Of a stretch of DNA of 64,000 nucleotides, positions 1 through 11,984 are shown one piece after another. Source of the DNA: Pseudomonas paraeruginosa PA7 (GTDB taxonomy: Bacteria; Pseudomonadota; Gammaproteobacteria; Pseudomonadales; Pseudomonadaceae); NCBI RefSeq assembly GCF_000017205.1, contig NC_009656.1, forward strand, positions 3,414,001-3,478,000, read 5' to 3'. The notes under the pieces are model-generated. The model ran no database searches. It had not been told where the DNA came from and saw only the letters and a program-made list of their open reading frames with translations. A program made the translations under genes and the position numbers. The number at the start of each line of letters is the position of its first letter. Position 1 is the stretch's first letter.

Positions 1-257
1 ACCTCTGGCCAAGTCCCTTCACCAACACCTTCCCGATCCGTCGCCTGGGCCTGGCCGATGGCCAGCGCGCGGAAATCCGCGTCCTCTACATCGAGGCCCC
101 GGCCCTGGAGCCGCGCAGCATGCGCCAGGCCTACACGCGCCTGGACGCCGGCCACTATCTTTACGAGAACCTCGAAGGCAGCGCGTTCAAGGCGGTGCTG
201 CTGGTCGACGAACAAGGGCTGGTGATCGACTACCCGGGCCTCTTCCAGCGCCTCTGA
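1..257 (+). CDS. Glycolipid-binding family protein (PF06475-like), 3' end only
   Basis: The reading frame is open from the window edge and stops with TGA at 255-257, giving the last 84 or so residues of a protein. It contains the block SPFTNTFPIRRLGL followed by a strand-rich tail, which resembles the putative glycolipid-binding family; PA1994 of PAO1 (structure solved by structural genomics) belongs to it. The function in the cell is not established. The N-terminal half lies outside the window, so length and start cannot be judged. It runs codirectionally towards the MFS gene 124 bp downstream. Family call is from recognised sequence pattern, hence moderate confidence. Confidence 0.7.
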   Translation, partial: LWPSPFTNTFPIRRLGLADGQRAEIRVLYIEAPALEPRSMRQAYTRLDAGHYLYENLEGSAFKAVLLVDEQGLVIDYPGLFQRL

Positions 258-381
258 ACGTACCTGCGCCACGCGCCGCGCGCCGCTGATCGCCCGGCGA
301 ATCCGTTAGCCTGCTTTCATTCCTCATCGGCAACGGTCATCATGGCGAACCGCGACAACCCACTGCGACCGCGTTTCCCAC

Positions 382-1590
382 ATGTCCGTCGATATCCCCC
401 CCATCCCGCCGGCGCAAGACAGCGCGCGGCAGAACGTCACCCTGCAGATCGTCTCGGTGGTGCTGTTCACCTTCATCGGCTACCTGACCATCGGCATTCC
501 GCTGGCGGTGCTGCCCGGCTACGTGCACGACGACCTCGGCTACGGCTCGGTGCTGGCCGGCCTGGTGATCAGCGTGCAGTACCTCGCCACCCTGCTCGCC
601 CGGCCCTACGCCGGGCGCGTCATCGACGGCCTCGGGCCGAAGCGCGCGGTGCTCTACGGCATGGCCGGCAGCGCCGCGAGCGGGCTGTTCATGCTGCTCT
701 CGGTGGCGTTCCAGGGCTGGCCGGCGCTGAGCCTGGCCAGCCTGCTGGTCGGCCGCCTGGTGCTCGGCGCGGCGGAAAGCCTGGTCGGCTCGGCGGCGAT
801 CGGCTGGGGCATCGGCCGGGTCGGCGCGCCGCACACCGCCAAGGTGATTTCCTGGAACGGTATCGCCAGCTACGGCGCCATCGCCCTCGGCGCGCCGCTA
901 GGGGTATTGCTGGTGCAATGGCTGGGACTGTGGAGCATGGGCGCGGCGATCGTCCTGCTCGGGCTGCTCGGCTTCGCCCTGGCCTGGCCGAAGCTGCCGG
1001 CGCCGCTGGTGCACGGCGAACGCCTGCCGTTCCACCATGTGCTCGGCCGGGTCACCCCGCACGGCATGGGCCTGGCGCTGGGCGCGATCGGTTTCGGCAC
1101 CATCGCCACCTTCATCACCCTCTACTACGCCAGCCGTGGCTGGGCCCACGCGGTGCTCTGCCTGAGCGCCTTCGGCGGCTGCTTCATCGGCGCCCGGCTG
1201 CTGTTCGCCAATAGCATCAACCGGCTCGGTGGCTTCCGCGTGGCGATCGTCTGCCTCGGCATCGAAAGCCTCGGCCTGCTGTTGCTGTGGAGCGCGCCGA
1301 ACCCCTGGATCGGCCTGGCCGGCGCGGCGCTCACCGGCTTCGGCTTCTCCCTGGTGTTCCCGGCCTTCGGCGTGGAAGCGGTGAACCTGGTGCCGGCTTC
1401 CAACCGCGGCGCGGCGCTGGGTGCCTACTCACTGTTCGTCGACCTGTCGCTGGGCGTCACCGGGCCGCTGGTGGGCTTCGTCGCCAACCTGTTCGGCTTC
1501 CGCTCGATCTTCCTCTTCGCCTGCCTGGCCGCGCTCAGCGGGCTGGCCCTGGCCGTCGCGCTGCACCGGCGCAGCCGCCGGCCCGGCTAG
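382..1590 (+). CDS. MFS transporter, YhhS/UPF0226 type
   Basis: A 402-aa polytopic membrane protein with about twelve hydrophobic segments. The N-terminal part ([20 protein letters not shown], then [17 protein letters not shown]) closely resembles E. coli YhhS, an MFS exporter of unknown natural substrate. The ATG at 382 is preferred because hydrophobic segment 1 and the family's N-terminal pattern start shortly after it; the ribosome binding site is weak. The 3' end overlaps the convergent ercS by 4 bp (1587-1590). Nothing links it functionally to ethanol oxidation apart from its position at the edge of that locus. Confidence 0.85.
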
Positions 1591-3320
1591 GGCCTGCCAC
1601 CGTCTCCGGCGCCGCGGGGAGCGCCCTGGGCCTCGCCGAGCAAGGCGCTTAGGGCGGCACGCAGCTTGCCGGGCTTCAGCGGCTTGTTCAGCAGCGGCAC
1701 GCCCAGTCGATTCAGCGCGCGACGGCAGTCGTCGCTGCGGTCGGCGGTGATCATCACCGCCGGGATAGCGGCGCCGTAGTCCCCGCGCAACGCGCCCAGC
1801 AACTGGCAGCCGGTGGCGCCGTGATCGAGATGGTAATCGGCGAGGATCACGTCGGGCGCGCGTCCGCCGAGCACCCGCCGGGCGCTTTCCAGGTCGCTGG
1901 CGGTGAGCACTTCGCAGCCCCACTGGCCGAGCAGCGCGGCCATGCTGAAGAGAATCTCGGTCTCGTTATCCACCACCAGCAGCCGCCTTCCCGGCAGCGG
2001 ATCGCCGGCAGACATCCGCGCCGGCGCCTCGCCGGGCGCTGGCCGCGATGGCTCGCGGACCACCGGCACCTCGATGGCGAACAGCGAGCCTCGGCCGGGA
2101 ATCGAATGCACCTCGATGCGATAGCCGAGGATGCCGGCGATCCGGTCGACGATGGCCAGGCCCAGGCCGACGCCACGGCGCTCGGAAGCCCGGCCGACGT
2201 CCAGTTGGTTGAACTCGAGGAAGATCGCCTGCAACTGGTCGGCGGGAATGCCCCGGCCACTGTCCCAGACCTCCAGGCGCACGTTGCCGCCACGCCGGCG
2301 CGCGCCCAGCAGTACGGCGCCACGCTCGGTATAGCGGCAGGCGTTGCTGAGAAAGTTGCGCAGGATCCGCGACAGCAGGCGCGCGTCGGTGCGCACCGCC
2401 AGCCGGGGAATCCGCGCGCGCAGCGCCAGGCCGGAGGCCCGCGCGACTTCCTCGAATTCGGAAACCAGCGGCCCGAGCAATTCGTCCAGGGAGTAGTCGT
2501 CCAGCTCCGGACGGATCGCGCTCTGGTCGAGCCGGGCGATCTCCAGCAGGTCGGTGAGCAGCGTCTCGGCGCCCTCCAGCGCCAGATGGGTACGCTCCAC
2601 CAGTTGCAGCTCGGCGGCCGGCAGGCCACGCTCGCGCAGGGTATCGACCAGCAGGCGCGCCGCATTGAGCGGTTGCAGCAGGTCGTGGCTGGCGGCGGCG
2701 AGGTACTTGTCCTTGCTGTGGTTGGCGGCCTCGGCGGCGTCGCGCGCCTGGCGCAACTGGCGATTGAGCTCTTCCAGCTCGCGGGTACGCCCGGCCACCC
2801 GCCGCTCCAGTTCCTCGTTCATGCTCTGCAGGCGCTGCTGGGCCTGGACCCGCTCGGTGATGTCGGCGACGAAGCCTTCGACCAGTTCCTCTTCGTCGTG
2901 CCTGAGCAGCAGGTTCATCAACACCTCGATATGGCTGCCATCCTTGCGCCACAGGCGCGTCTCGTAGCCGAACAGGCCGCCGCGCTCGCGCAGCAGCGTG
3001 CGGATCCGCCGCATCTCGGCCTCACCGCCGACGAACAACTGCCCGGCCATGTCCTCCAGCGACCAGAGCACCTGTTGCGGATCGTCGTAGCCGAGCATCT
3101 GCGCCAACGCCGGATTGGCGGCGCGCAGGCCGTGGCCGAGGCTGGCCTGGAAGATGCCGTGCACGGCGTGTTCGAACAGCCACTTGTAGCGGTTGCGCTC
3201 CGCCTCCAGTTCCTCCAGGCGCGCCAGCAGCTCCGGGTAGTGGCTCTTGCGCGCGGAGTGGCTGCCCAGGCCGAGCAATCCGGCCAGGGCCTCCTGCTGT
3301 CGCTCAGAGGGCCTCGCCAT
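1587..3320 (-). CDS. ercS: Hybrid PAS sensor histidine kinase ErcS
   Basis: Predicted 577-aa cytoplasmic hybrid kinase of the ethanol-oxidation regulatory network. In order it has a PAS domain (about residues 40-160), a coiled coil ending in [20 protein letters not shown] (H-box), an ATPase domain with N-box [14 protein letters not shown]1 VWDSGRGIP and G2 GVGLGLAIV, and a C-terminal receiver with VVDNE, the phospho-acceptor region ILADYHLD and the conserved lysine in LLNKPLKP. No membrane segment is visible. The start at 3320 is preferred over a longer frame because an AGGTGG-like Shine-Dalgarno lies just upstream and the extension looks like ercA read out of frame. It overlaps ercA by 17 bp, so coupled translation is likely. 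Named by similarity to PA1992. Confidence 0.9.
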
Positions 3321-4467
3321 AGACCACCTCGACGTCACGCTGGCTCGATTCGCGCGGGTTGGTGAGGATGCACGGGTCCTGCATCGCATGGCGCGAAAGG
3401 AAGGGGATGTCGGAACTGCCGACCCCGTGCAGGGCGAGGCTCTCGTGGAAACCGACGGCACGCTTGAAGGCGATCAGGTGGTCCACCAGGCGCTGGCGGA
3501 CCTGCGCCTGGGTCAGGCCGCGGCAGTCGATGCCGAAGGTCTCGGCGATCACCTTGAAGCGCTCCGGCGCGGCGCTGTAGTTGAATGCCACCACGTGTTC
3601 GACCAGCGCCGCGTTGCACAGCCCGTGCGGCAGGTCGAGATAGCCGCCGAGGCTGTGCGACATGGCGTGCACCGCGCCGAGGATGGCATTGGAGAAGGCC
3701 AGCCCGGCTTGCATGCTGCCGAGCATGATCTTCTCGCGCAGGGCGATGTCGCCGGGGTTGGCGATCATCTGCACCAGGTTGCCGTCGATCAGGCGCATCG
3801 CTTCCAGCGCGTGGGGATCGGTCAGCGGGCCGTGGCCGGTGGAGACGAACGCCTCGATGGCGTGCACCAGCGCATCGATGCCGGTGCAGGCGGAGAGGAA
3901 GGGGTCCATGGTCAGCGTGGTTTCCGGGTCGATCAGCGAGACGTCGGGCACCACCGCCTTGCTCACCACGGAAAACTTCATGCGCTCGTCCTGGTTGGAA
4001 ATGATCACGAACTGCGAGACGTCCGCCGAAGTCCCGGCGGTAGTCGGGATCAGGATCAGCGGCGGGCTCGGCACCCGCAGCCGGTCGACGCCTTCGAACT
4101 CGAGGATGCTGCGGCCATGGGCGGCGACGATGCCGATGCCCTTGGCGCAATCCATCGGGCTGCCGCCGCCCACCGCGACGATCACGTTGCAGCCCTGGCT
4201 GCGGTAGAACTCGGCGCCGAGCATCACCTCCTCGACGCGCGGGTTGGGCGAGATCGCGGTGTACAGGCAATAGTCGACGCCCTGCCCCTCCAGGCTCGCC
4301 TGGATGTCGGCGACCCAACCGGCGGCGAGCACACCGGGGTCGGAGACCAGCAGGACCTTGCGCGCACCGAAGGTCTTCGCGTAGTTGGCGACGCTGTGCC
4401 GGCAGCCGGCGCCGAAGATGATCTCGGGCGAGACGAATTTACGCAGTTGGCTGAGGTCGTGGCTCAT
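3304..4467 (-). CDS. ercA: Iron-containing alcohol dehydrogenase ErcA
   Basis: A 387-aa group III (iron-dependent) alcohol dehydrogenase. The nucleotide-binding loop is GGGSPMDCAKG near residue 92. The metal ligands are expected from GIDALVHAIEAF (Asp and His) and AVHAMSHSLGGYLDLPHG (two His), all present. In P. aeruginosa the orthologue (PA1991) is reported to influence the regulation of ethanol oxidation rather than being a main catabolic enzyme. Start at 4467 matches the family N-terminus; an in-frame ATG at 4479 adds four residues and cannot be excluded. Its stop codon lies inside the 5' end of ercS, suggesting one transcript. Confidence 0.92.
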   Translation of the reverse strand: MSHDLSQLRKFVSPEIIFGAGCRHSVANYAKTFGARKVLLVSDPGVLAAGWVADIQASLEGQGVDYCLYTAISPNPRVEEVMLGAEFYRSQGCNVIVAVGGGSPMDCAKGIGIVAAHGRSILEFEGVDRLRVPSPPLILIPTTAGTSADVSQFVIISNQDERMKFSVVSKAVVPDVSLIDPETTLTMDPFLSACTGIDALVHAIEAFVSTGHGPLTDPHALEAMRLIDGNLVQMIANPGDIALREKIMLGSMQAGLAFSNAILGAVHAMSHSLGGYLDLPHGLCNAALVEHVVAFNYSAAPERFKVIAETFGIDCRGLTQAQVRQRLVDHLIAFKRAVGFHESLALHGVGSSDIPFLSRHAMQDPCILTNPRESSQRDVEVVYGEAL

Positions 4468-4553
4468 CTGACAGACCATTCTTATTGTTATCGGACATTG
4501 CCGGCAGCCTACTGTATTCGTCGGTTATTGCAATGCGACCTTGGCGGGTCCCT

Positions 4554-6380
4554 TCAATCCTCCAGCAGGCCCAGGTAGAAGCGCCATTCCGCCAGCAGGG
4601 CATGGGCGCGATTGGCCGGCTGGCGGAAGCCGTGGCGCTCCTGCGGATAGCGGTGGCACTCCACGCGCACGCCGCTGCGCCGCAGGCCAGCGACCATCGC
4701 CTCGGTCTGCTCCGGCACCACCACCGCGTCGAGCCCGCCCTGGAAGAACACCACCGGCGCGCGGATACGCCCGGCCTGCCGCACCGGACTGCGCGCCAGG
4801 TAGCGGCGGCGCTGGCGCCGCGGGTCGCCGATCAGCCAGTCGAGGTAGTCGCCCTCGAACTTGTGGGTGCAACGCGCCAGTGCCAACGGATCGCTGACCC
4901 CGTAGAGACTGGCGCCGCCGCGCAGGCCATCGAGGCAGGCCAGGGCGCGCAGCGCGCTGTAGCCTCCGGCGCTGGCGCCACGGACGAAGACCCGGTCGCG
5001 GTCGATCCGCCCCTCCGTCGCCAGCTGCGCCAGCGCCGCCTCGATGTCGCGCACCTCCAGGCGTCCCCATTGGCCGCGCAGGCGCTGCCGATAGGCGCGG
5101 CCGTAGCCGCTGCTGCCACGGTAGTTCAGCGCCGCCACGGCGAAACCGCGCTGGGTCCAGAACTGCAGGCCGGCATCGAACGCCGGCGAATGCATCGAGG
5201 TCGGTCCGCCATGCAGCCACACCAGCAACGGCGGTGGCCGTTCGGGATCGACGCGGCGGCGGGCGTTGCGCGGCGGATAGAAGAAACCGTGGCCGTGTTC
5301 GCCGTTGCCCAGGGCATAGACGAAGGCCTGCGCATGCGACAGCTCGCCCTCCGCCAGTGACCGCTCGCCACCGCGCAACACCTCGACACGCAGGTCGTCA
5401 CGGCGGATCGCCAGCAGCGCCGGCAGACGATCGGCCGCCGCCGCGATGCAGTAGAACGCCCGGGCATCCGCGGCCAGTCCGGCGAACCGGTTCCAGTCCG
5501 CGGCCAAGCGCCGCTCGCTGCCGTCCGCTTCGCGCAGGAACAGTTGCCCGCCGCCGGCCTCGAGGCGTCCGAGCAGCAGCCTTCCCTCTCCCAGCGGCAG
5601 GTAGCTGCAAGCGCCCAGTTGCCAGGGCGCGCCCGCGTGGTCGGCATCGGCGAAGCGGCCGGCCAATGCTACCTCGGCGCAGGGACGCCACCAGCCGTCG
5701 CGGTCGCTCAGCCAGTGAAGGCGGCCGTCGGGATCGAAGCGCGGCTGCTGGATCGACTCGCCGCCACCGGCTCCAGCCAGGCAGCGCGTACGCCCACTCT
5801 CCGCCAGGCCCAGGCGGGTCTCGGTCCAGGGCTGGTGCGGGCGGTCCCATTCGATCCAGGCCAGCCGCCGCCCCTGGCCGGCGGCACGCGGGGCGGCGTA
5901 GAAATCGGCGCCCTCGACCAGCACCCGGCGCGCGCCATCGGCGTCCAGGCGCACGATGCGATGCACCACCCCGGCCGCCTCATGGCTCTCCTCCACCGCC
6001 AGCAGGGCATCCCAGGCATCGACGTAGGCCAGGTCGCCGTAGCGACACCGCGCCCCGCCGCCCAGCACTTGGGCTGCACGACCCGCTCGCCAACGGCGTA
6101 CCTGCTGGTCGGTTTCGTCGACCCAGGCCAGCCCGTCGAGCGTCACGCAGCAGGCGCCGCCACCGTACTCGTAGACCCGGCTGCGCACCGAGCCGTCCGG
6201 CGCGGTGGGCTCCTCCAGCTCGCCGTCGCGCCACAGGTACAGGCGCGAGCGCGCGCTGGCCGGATCGAATTCCACCCAGGCCAGCCCGCCATGGGCCGCC
6301 TTCAGTTCGCTGAAATCGCGCCCGGCCGCCACCGCGCGCTCGGCGCCCCAGTCGCTCGGCCAGTCGCCGTAGTCGACCAT
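4554..6380 (-). CDS. pqqH: Prolyl-oligopeptidase family peptidase PqqH
   Basis: A 608-aa S9 serine peptidase and last gene of the pqqABCDEH operon. The N-terminal two thirds are a beta-propeller-like region. The C-terminal hydrolase domain shows the nucleophile motif GASAGGYSAL, the acid in FFQGGLDAVV and the catalytic histidine in PQERHGF. It begins 4 bp after pqqE stops. P. aeruginosa PqqH is co-regulated with PQQ synthesis; its exact role is unsettled (PqqA processing or peptide turnover are proposed). No secretion signal is visible, so it should be cytoplasmic. Confidence 0.88.
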   Translation of the reverse strand: MVDYGDWPSDWGAERAVAAGRDFSELKAAHGGLAWVEFDPASARSRLYLWRDGELEEPTAPDGSVRSRVYEYGGGACCVTLDGLAWVDETDQQVRRWRAGRAAQVLGGGARCRYGDLAYVDAWDALLAVEESHEAAGVVHRIVRLDADGARRVLVEGADFYAAPRAAGQGRRLAWIEWDRPHQPWTETRLGLAESGRTRCLAGAGGGESIQQPRFDPDGRLHWLSDRDGWWRPCAEVALAGRFADADHAGAPWQLGACSYLPLGEGRLLLGRLEAGGGQLFLREADGSERRLAADWNRFAGLAADARAFYCIAAAADRLPALLAIRRDDLRVEVLRGGERSLAEGELSHAQAFVYALGNGEHGHGFFYPPRNARRRVDPERPPPLLVWLHGGPTSMHSPAFDAGLQFWTQRGFAVAALNYRGSSGYGRAYRQRLRGQWGRLEVRDIEAALAQLATEGRIDRDRVFVRGASAGGYSALRALACLDGLRGGASLYGVSDPLALARCTHKFEGDYLDWLIGDPRRQRRRYLARSPVRQAGRIRAPVVFFQGGLDAVVVPEQTEAMVAGLRRSGVRVECHRYPQERHGFRQPANRAHALLAEWRFYLGLLED

Positions 6381-6384
6381 TGCC

Positions 6385-7530
6385 TCAGGCCTTGCAGATC
6401 AGGCGCGAGGCGCGCTGATTGCGCCAGGTCAGCGCGTCCAGGCCCAGCGGCGCCTCCTCGGCCTGGCGCCGGGCGTCGAGGATCAGGTCGTGGCGGGCCG
6501 ACTTGGCGCAGACCGGGTCGGTGGCGTCGGCGTCGCCGGTAAGGAGGAACGCCTGGCAGCGGCAGCCGCCGTGGTCACGCTCCTTTTCCTCGCAGGAGCG
6601 GCACGGCTCGGGCATCCAGGCGTCGCCGCGATAGCGGTTGAAGCCGAACGACTCGTACCAGATGTGGCGCAGGCTGTGCTCGCGCACGTTGGGGAACTTC
6701 AGCGGCAGTTGCCGCGCGCTGTGGCACGGCAGCGCGGTGCCGTCCGGGGTAATGTCGAGGAACACGCTGGCCCAGCCGCCCATGCAGGCCTTCGGCCGTT
6801 CCTCGTAGTAGTCGGGGGTGACGAAGATCAGCTTGCACGGATTGCCTTCGGCGGCCAGCCGCTGGCGGTATTCGGCGGTGATCCGCTCGGCGCGCTCCAG
6901 TTGGGCGCGGGTCGGCAGCAACCCGGCGCGGTTCAGCGCGGCCCAACCGTAGAACTGGCAGGTGGCCAGTTCCACGTAGTCGGCCTCCAGCTCGATGCAC
7001 AGCTGGATGATCCGCTCGATGTTGTCGATGTTGTGCCGGTGGGTGACGAAGTTGAGCACCATCGGGTAGCCATGGGCTTTCACCGCGCGGGCCATCGCCA
7101 GTTTCTGGGCGAAGGCCTTGCGCGAGCCGGCGAGCAGGTTGTTCACCTCTTCGTCGGCGGCCTGGAAGCTGATCTGCACGTGGTCCAGCCCGGCCTCGGC
7201 GAAGCGCGCCAGGCGTGCCTCGTCGAGGCCGATGCCGGAGGTGATCAGGTTGGTGTAGAAGCCCAGGCCGCGCCCCGCCTCGATCAGTTCGGCGAGGTCC
7301 TGGCGCAGCAGCGGCTCGCCGCCGGAGAAACCGAGCTGGGCGGCGCCCAGCTCGCGAGCCTGGCGGAACACCTCGATCCATTCCGCGGTGCCCAACTCGG
7401 CGCCCTCGCGGGCGAATTCCAGCGGGTTCGAGCAGTACGGGCACTGCAACGGGCAGCGGTAGGTCAGCTCGGCCAGCAGCCAGAGCGGCGGCCCCACGCT
7501 TTCACTGCAGCTCGATCCAGAATTGCGCAT
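6385..7530 (-). CDS. pqqE: PqqA peptide cyclase, radical SAM enzyme PqqE
   Basis: A 381-aa radical SAM/SPASM protein that makes the Glu-Tyr carbon-carbon cross-link in PqqA, the first step of PQQ synthesis. The radical SAM cluster motif is CPLQCPYC near residue 26, followed by [10 protein letters not shown]. The C-terminal SPASM cysteines are seen in ACMGGW, CHSA and [16 protein letters not shown]. The start overlaps pqqD by 29 bp, so translation is coupled. The partner PqqD is encoded directly upstream, as in most PQQ operons. Confidence 0.97.
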   Translation of the reverse strand: MRNSGSSCSESVGPPLWLLAELTYRCPLQCPYCSNPLEFAREGAELGTAEWIEVFRQARELGAAQLGFSGGEPLLRQDLAELIEAGRGLGFYTNLITSGIGLDEARLARFAEAGLDHVQISFQAADEEVNNLLAGSRKAFAQKLAMARAVKAHGYPMVLNFVTHRHNIDNIERIIQLCIELEADYVELATCQFYGWAALNRAGLLPTRAQLERAERITAEYRQRLAAEGNPCKLIFVTPDYYEERPKACMGGWASVFLDITPDGTALPCHSARQLPLKFPNVREHSLRHIWYESFGFNRYRGDAWMPEPCRSCEEKERDHGGCRCQAFLLTGDADATDPVCAKSARHDLILDARRQAEEAPLGLDALTWRNQRASRLICKA

Positions 7531-7780
7531 GGGCCACCTCGAGGAACGTCAGGATGTCTTCGTCTATGCCGGGAACTTCGGGAAAACGTTCGCGCAGCGC
7601 CGCGACGATGGCCGCCACGTCGCGGCGGCCATCGACCAGCTTGAGGATCTCCCCGGCGCTGTCGTTGAGCTTGACCATCCCTTCGGGATAGAGCAGCACA
7701 TGGCAGTCCTGGGCCGGTTCGAACTGGAAGCGGAAGCCCCGGCGCAGGACCGGCACGCTGTCGAGCGATGGCAGGCTCAT
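7502..7780 (-). CDS. pqqD: PQQ biosynthesis peptide chaperone PqqD
   Basis: A 92-aa protein of the PqqD/RRE type that binds the PqqA precursor and presents it to PqqE. The N-terminal region ([20 protein letters not shown]) and the C-terminal helix match the family. It overlaps pqqC by 4 bp (ATGA) and pqqE by 29 bp, placing it firmly inside the pqqABCDEH transcript. The length is normal for the family. Confidence 0.96.
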   Translation of the reverse strand: MSLPSLDSVPVLRRGFRFQFEPAQDCHVLLYPEGMVKLNDSAGEILKLVDGRRDVAAIVAALRERFPEVPGIDEDILTFLEVAHAQFWIELQ

Positions 7781-8529
7781 GGCGCCAGCCCCCGGTGCCA
7801 GACCCGCTCACGGGTCACCGTATGGTACGGCGGACGTTCCAGCTCGTAGGCCATGCTCATCGCGTCGAGCATGCTCCACAGCACGTCCAGCTTGAATTGC
7901 AGGATCTCCAGCATGCGTTCCTGTGCCTCGCGGGTCCGATAGTGCTCCAGGGTGATCCGCAGGCCGTGCTCGACGTCACGCCGGGCCTGGGCCAGGCGGC
8001 TGCGGAAATACTCGTAGCCGGCCGCCTCGATCCACGGATAGTGGCGCGGCCAGCTGTCCAGCCGCGACTGGTGGATCTGCGGGGCGAAGAGTTCGGTCAG
8101 CGAACTGCTCGCCGCCTCCTGCCAGCTGGCGCGACGGGCGAAGTTGACATAGGCGTCGACGGCGAAGCGCACGCCGGGCAGCACCCGTTCTTCGGACAGC
8201 ACCTGCTCGCGCTCCAGGCCCACCGCCTCCGCCAGGCGCAGCCAGGCCTCGATGCCTCCCGCCTCGCCGGGGGCGCCGTCGTGGTCGAGGATGCGCTGGA
8301 CCCACTCGCGGCGGACCTCGCGGTCGGGACAGTTGGCCAGGATCGCCGCGTCCTTCAGCGGGATGTTGAGCTGGTAGTAGAAGCGGTTCGCCACCCAGCC
8401 CTGGATCTGTTCGCGACTGGCACGGCCCTCGTACATCGCGACATGGAACGGATGGTGGATATGGTAGTAGCGCCCCTTGTCGCGCAGCGCCCGTTCGAAC
8501 TCGGCGCGGTCCATGGCGGCACGGCTCAT
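7777..8529 (-). CDS. pqqC: Pyrroloquinoline-quinone synthase PqqC
   Basis: A 250-aa cofactor-free oxidase that performs the last ring closure and oxidation to PQQ. The family block [13 protein letters not shown] near residue 20 and the segment [15 protein letters not shown] are present, and the all-helical TenA-like pattern runs to the C-terminus. The start at 8529 is chosen because the long upstream extension is pqqB read in another frame. The gene starts 10 bp after pqqB ends and overlaps pqqD by 4 bp. Confidence 0.97.
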   Translation of the reverse strand: MSRAAMDRAEFERALRDKGRYYHIHHPFHVAMYEGRASREQIQGWVANRFYYQLNIPLKDAAILANCPDREVRREWVQRILDHDGAPGEAGGIEAWLRLAEAVGLEREQVLSEERVLPGVRFAVDAYVNFARRASWQEAASSSLTELFAPQIHQSRLDSWPRHYPWIEAAGYEYFRSRLAQARRDVEHGLRITLEHYRTREAQERMLEILQFKLDVLWSMLDAMSMAYELERPPYHTVTRERVWHRGLAP

Positions 8530-8539
8530 GTCGGTCCCC

Positions 8540-9454
8540 CTACAGCTGGATGTGCATGCCATCCCAGGCCACTTCGATGCCACTGGCATCCAGTTCGGCG
8601 CGCTCGGCCGAAGCGGTGTCGAGGATGGGATTGGTGTTGTTGATATGGATGAGCACCTTGCGCGCGGCCGGCACCTTCGCCAGTACCTCGAGCATGCCGC
8701 CCGGCCCGCTCTGCGCCAGGTGGCCCATCTGCCGGCCGAGCTTGTCGCCGACCTCGCAGGCCAGCATCTCGTCGTCGCGCCAGAGCGTGCCGTCCACCAG
8801 CAGGCAGTCGGCGCGGCGCATCCATTCGAGCAGCGCCTCGTCCACCTCGCCGAGGCCCGGCGCGTAGAACAGTGTGCCGGCGCTGTCGAGGTCCTCGACG
8901 AACAGGCCGATGTTGTCGCCCGGATGCGGGTCGCCGCGATGCGGGGAATACGGTGGCGCGCTGCTGCGCAGGGGGATCGCGGTGAAGCGCAGGCGCGGAC
9001 AGGCCGGGATGGCGAAAGGCTCGCCATCGAGGGCGATCGGCCGGTGGCGCAGGCCGCCGTTCCAGTGGGAAAGCATGCGGAACAGCGGAAAGCCTTCGCT
9101 GAGGTCCTGGTGGACCATCTGCGTGCACCAGACTTCGTGCGGGCAGCCTTCGCGCAGGCTGAGCAGGCCGGTGGTGTGGTCGATCTGGCTGTCGAGCAGG
9201 ACGATCGCGCCGATCGCCGTATCGCGCGGCCGACGCGCCGGCTGCAGGGCCGGGAAGGCGGCGATCTGGACACGGATGTCGGGCGAGGCGTTGCAGAGGA
9301 TCCAGCGCTCGCCGTCGTCCGACAGGGCGATGGAGGATTGCGTGCGTGGCTGGGCCGCTACGCTGCCGTCGCGGACCCCGCGACAGTTGCGGCAGTTGCA
9401 GTTCCACTGGGGAAAGCCGCCGCCGGCGGCCGAACCGAGAATACGGATGTGCAT
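8540..9454 (-). CDS. pqqB: PqqB metallo-hydrolase fold oxygenase
   Basis: A 304-aa metallo-beta-lactamase-fold protein needed for PQQ synthesis; the family is now thought to hydroxylate the tyrosine of the cross-linked PqqA fragment. N-terminal [18 protein letters not shown] is the family signature (CNC zinc site). [12 protein letters not shown] supplies metal-binding Asp/His residues, and a conserved histidine lies in HINNTNPIL near the C-terminus. It lies 52 bp downstream of pqqA in the same operon. Confidence 0.96.
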   Translation of the reverse strand: MHIRILGSAAGGGFPQWNCNCRNCRGVRDGSVAAQPRTQSSIALSDDGERWILCNASPDIRVQIAAFPALQPARRPRDTAIGAIVLLDSQIDHTTGLLSLREGCPHEVWCTQMVHQDLSEGFPLFRMLSHWNGGLRHRPIALDGEPFAIPACPRLRFTAIPLRSSAPPYSPHRGDPHPGDNIGLFVEDLDSAGTLFYAPGLGEVDEALLEWMRRADCLLVDGTLWRDDEMLACEVGDKLGRQMGHLAQSGPGGMLEVLAKVPAARKVLIHINNTNPILDTASAERAELDASGIEVAWDGMHIQL

Positions 9455-9506
9455 GGGTCTGCCCCGCGGGCTGGAGGGAGGCCCCGGATGACCGGGGCCG
9501 GATGGG

Positions 9507-9578
9507 TCAGCGGTTGGCGAAGTAGAGGGTCACTTCGAAACCGAGACGCAGGTCGGTGAAGCTGGGCTTGGTCCACAT
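9507..9578 (-). CDS. pqqA: PQQ precursor peptide PqqA (23 aa)
   Basis: A very short gene encoding [20 protein letters not shown] plus ANR. Glu15 and Tyr19, spaced E-x3-Y, are the residues from which the PQQ skeleton is built. A strong AGGAGG ribosome binding site lies 8 bp before the ATG. It is first in the pqqABCDEH operon. The length and sequence are fully typical of pseudomonad PqqA. Confidence 0.97.
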   Translation of the reverse strand: MWTKPSFTDLRLGFEVTLYFANR

Positions 9579-9678
9579 GGGGTCGATCCTCCTGGGGTGG
9601 TGCCGGTCGATTCCGGCAGGTCGAGTTAAACATCAGCGGGGAACGCCTCGAATGAGACTTTCGAAGGAGTTCGTCCCC

Positions 9679-9695
9679 TGATTTGGTAGGGACTG
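9679..9695. promoter_or_regulatory. Candidate response-regulator site upstream of pqqA
   Basis: The sequence TGATTTGGTAGGGACTG lies about 100 bp before the pqqA start codon. Its core TTTGGTAG is shared with the CTACTACTTTGGTAG site at 16029-16043 upstream of erbR. LuxR/NarL-type response regulators such as ErbR and EraR bind TAC-rich heptamers, so this is a plausible operator half. It is inference from sequence similarity only. Confidence 0.4.
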
Positions 9696-9807
9696 CCGAC
9701 CCTGGCCAAGGTTCGCCCGGACCGATCCCCCTCGCGCGCCACGGTTGCCCCGGCGCACGAAAAAGCCTAGCCCACGCGGGGTGCTGCGAAGGTCGGCCGG
9801 TGTAACG

Positions 9808-9831
9808 AAAAAAAACGCGGCCGTGGCCGCG
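9808..9831 (-). terminator. Rho-independent terminator after exaC
   Basis: On the minus strand the stem CGCGGCC/GGCCGCG (9816-9831) is followed directly by eight T residues (9808-9815). It is 110 bp beyond the exaC stop codon and would insulate the exaBC transcript from the pqqA operon. Confidence 0.8.
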
Positions 9832-9940
9832 TCGCGCCAGGACCCGCCCTGGGGAAGCCACGCCGGGCGTGGCGGCGGGCGCCCCGGGGGGCGTCGGCGA
9901 AAGCCGCGCGCCGGAGCGGCACGCGGCGGCTGAGGAACGC

Positions 9941-11461
<1,521 letters not shown>

Positions 11462-11546
11462 GGCGAAGCTCTCCTGTGTGGTCGTTCCGCCGTGGCGCGG
11501 CGGACTCGGCGAGGGCGCCGCGGTCGGCGGCGAAGGGTCGGGCGTG

Positions 11547-11984
11547 TCACTCGTCGACGTGCACGCTTTCCAGATAGCTGCGGATCGCCCAGAGGCCTTC
11601 CTGGCTGATGAAGTCGGCCATCTTCGGCATGTACACCGCGCCATCGCGCACCGCGCCGTTGATGACCCGCTCCTTGAACCACTCGTCGCCCTCGGCGCCG
11701 GTCTCCAGCAGGCGCAGGTCCGGGGCGATGCCACCGGACTTGGCTTCCAGGCCGTGGCAGCGCGCGCAGTTCTGGTTGTAGGCGGAGGCGCCGATCTCCA
11801 CGGCCAGGTCGTGCTTGGCGTAGGGCTCGCGGTAGGGGTTGGTGTCGCGCCATTCCTTGCCCAGCGGCTCGAGTCCCTTGGTGTCCACCGCCTGGGGGGT
11901 CACGTCGCCGTGGGCCAGGGCCAGGCTCGAGAGGCTGAGACCGGCCAGCACCAGCAGGCCGCGCAAGGCGTTGTTCTTGTTCAT
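11547..11984 (-). CDS. exaB: Cytochrome c550 ExaB
   Basis: A 145-aa periplasmic c-type cytochrome, electron acceptor of the quinoprotein ethanol dehydrogenase. The signal peptide is [15 protein letters not shown] onward with probable cleavage after LALA. A single haem motif CARCH and a distal methionine candidate in VYMPKMADF are visible. The start at 11984 has a GGAGG ribosome binding site. It is transcribed away from exaA from a shared 312-bp control region and is followed by exaC. Confidence 0.95.
   Translation of the reverse strand: MNKNNALRGLLVLAGLSLSSLALAHGDVTPQAVDTKGLEPLGKEWRDTNPYREPYAKHDLAVEIGASAYNQNCARCHGLEAKSGGIAPDLRLLETGAEGDEWFKERVINGAVRDGAVYMPKMADFISQEGLWAIRSYLESVHVDE

Larger units (their letters stand above)
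9579..9940. other. Intergenic region between pqqA and exaC
   Basis: A 362-bp gap without a supported gene. It should contain the pqqA promoter (minus strand) and the 3' untranslated end of exaC. A TTTGGTAG element at 9682-9689 resembles the sites upstream of erbR. A rho-independent terminator for exaC lies at 9808-9831. ORFs spanning the gap are low-complexity frames of GC-rich DNA. Confidence 0.7.

Noticed and set aside
340-1214. Long open frames on both strands overlapping the MFS gene
   Set aside because: Arginine- and proline-rich shadow frames produced by high third-position GC; the 382-1590 frame has the membrane pattern and family blocks.
1821-3365. 514-codon plus-strand frame opposite ercS
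   Set aside because: Antisense shadow of the kinase gene; low-complexity composition and no ribosome binding site or domain.
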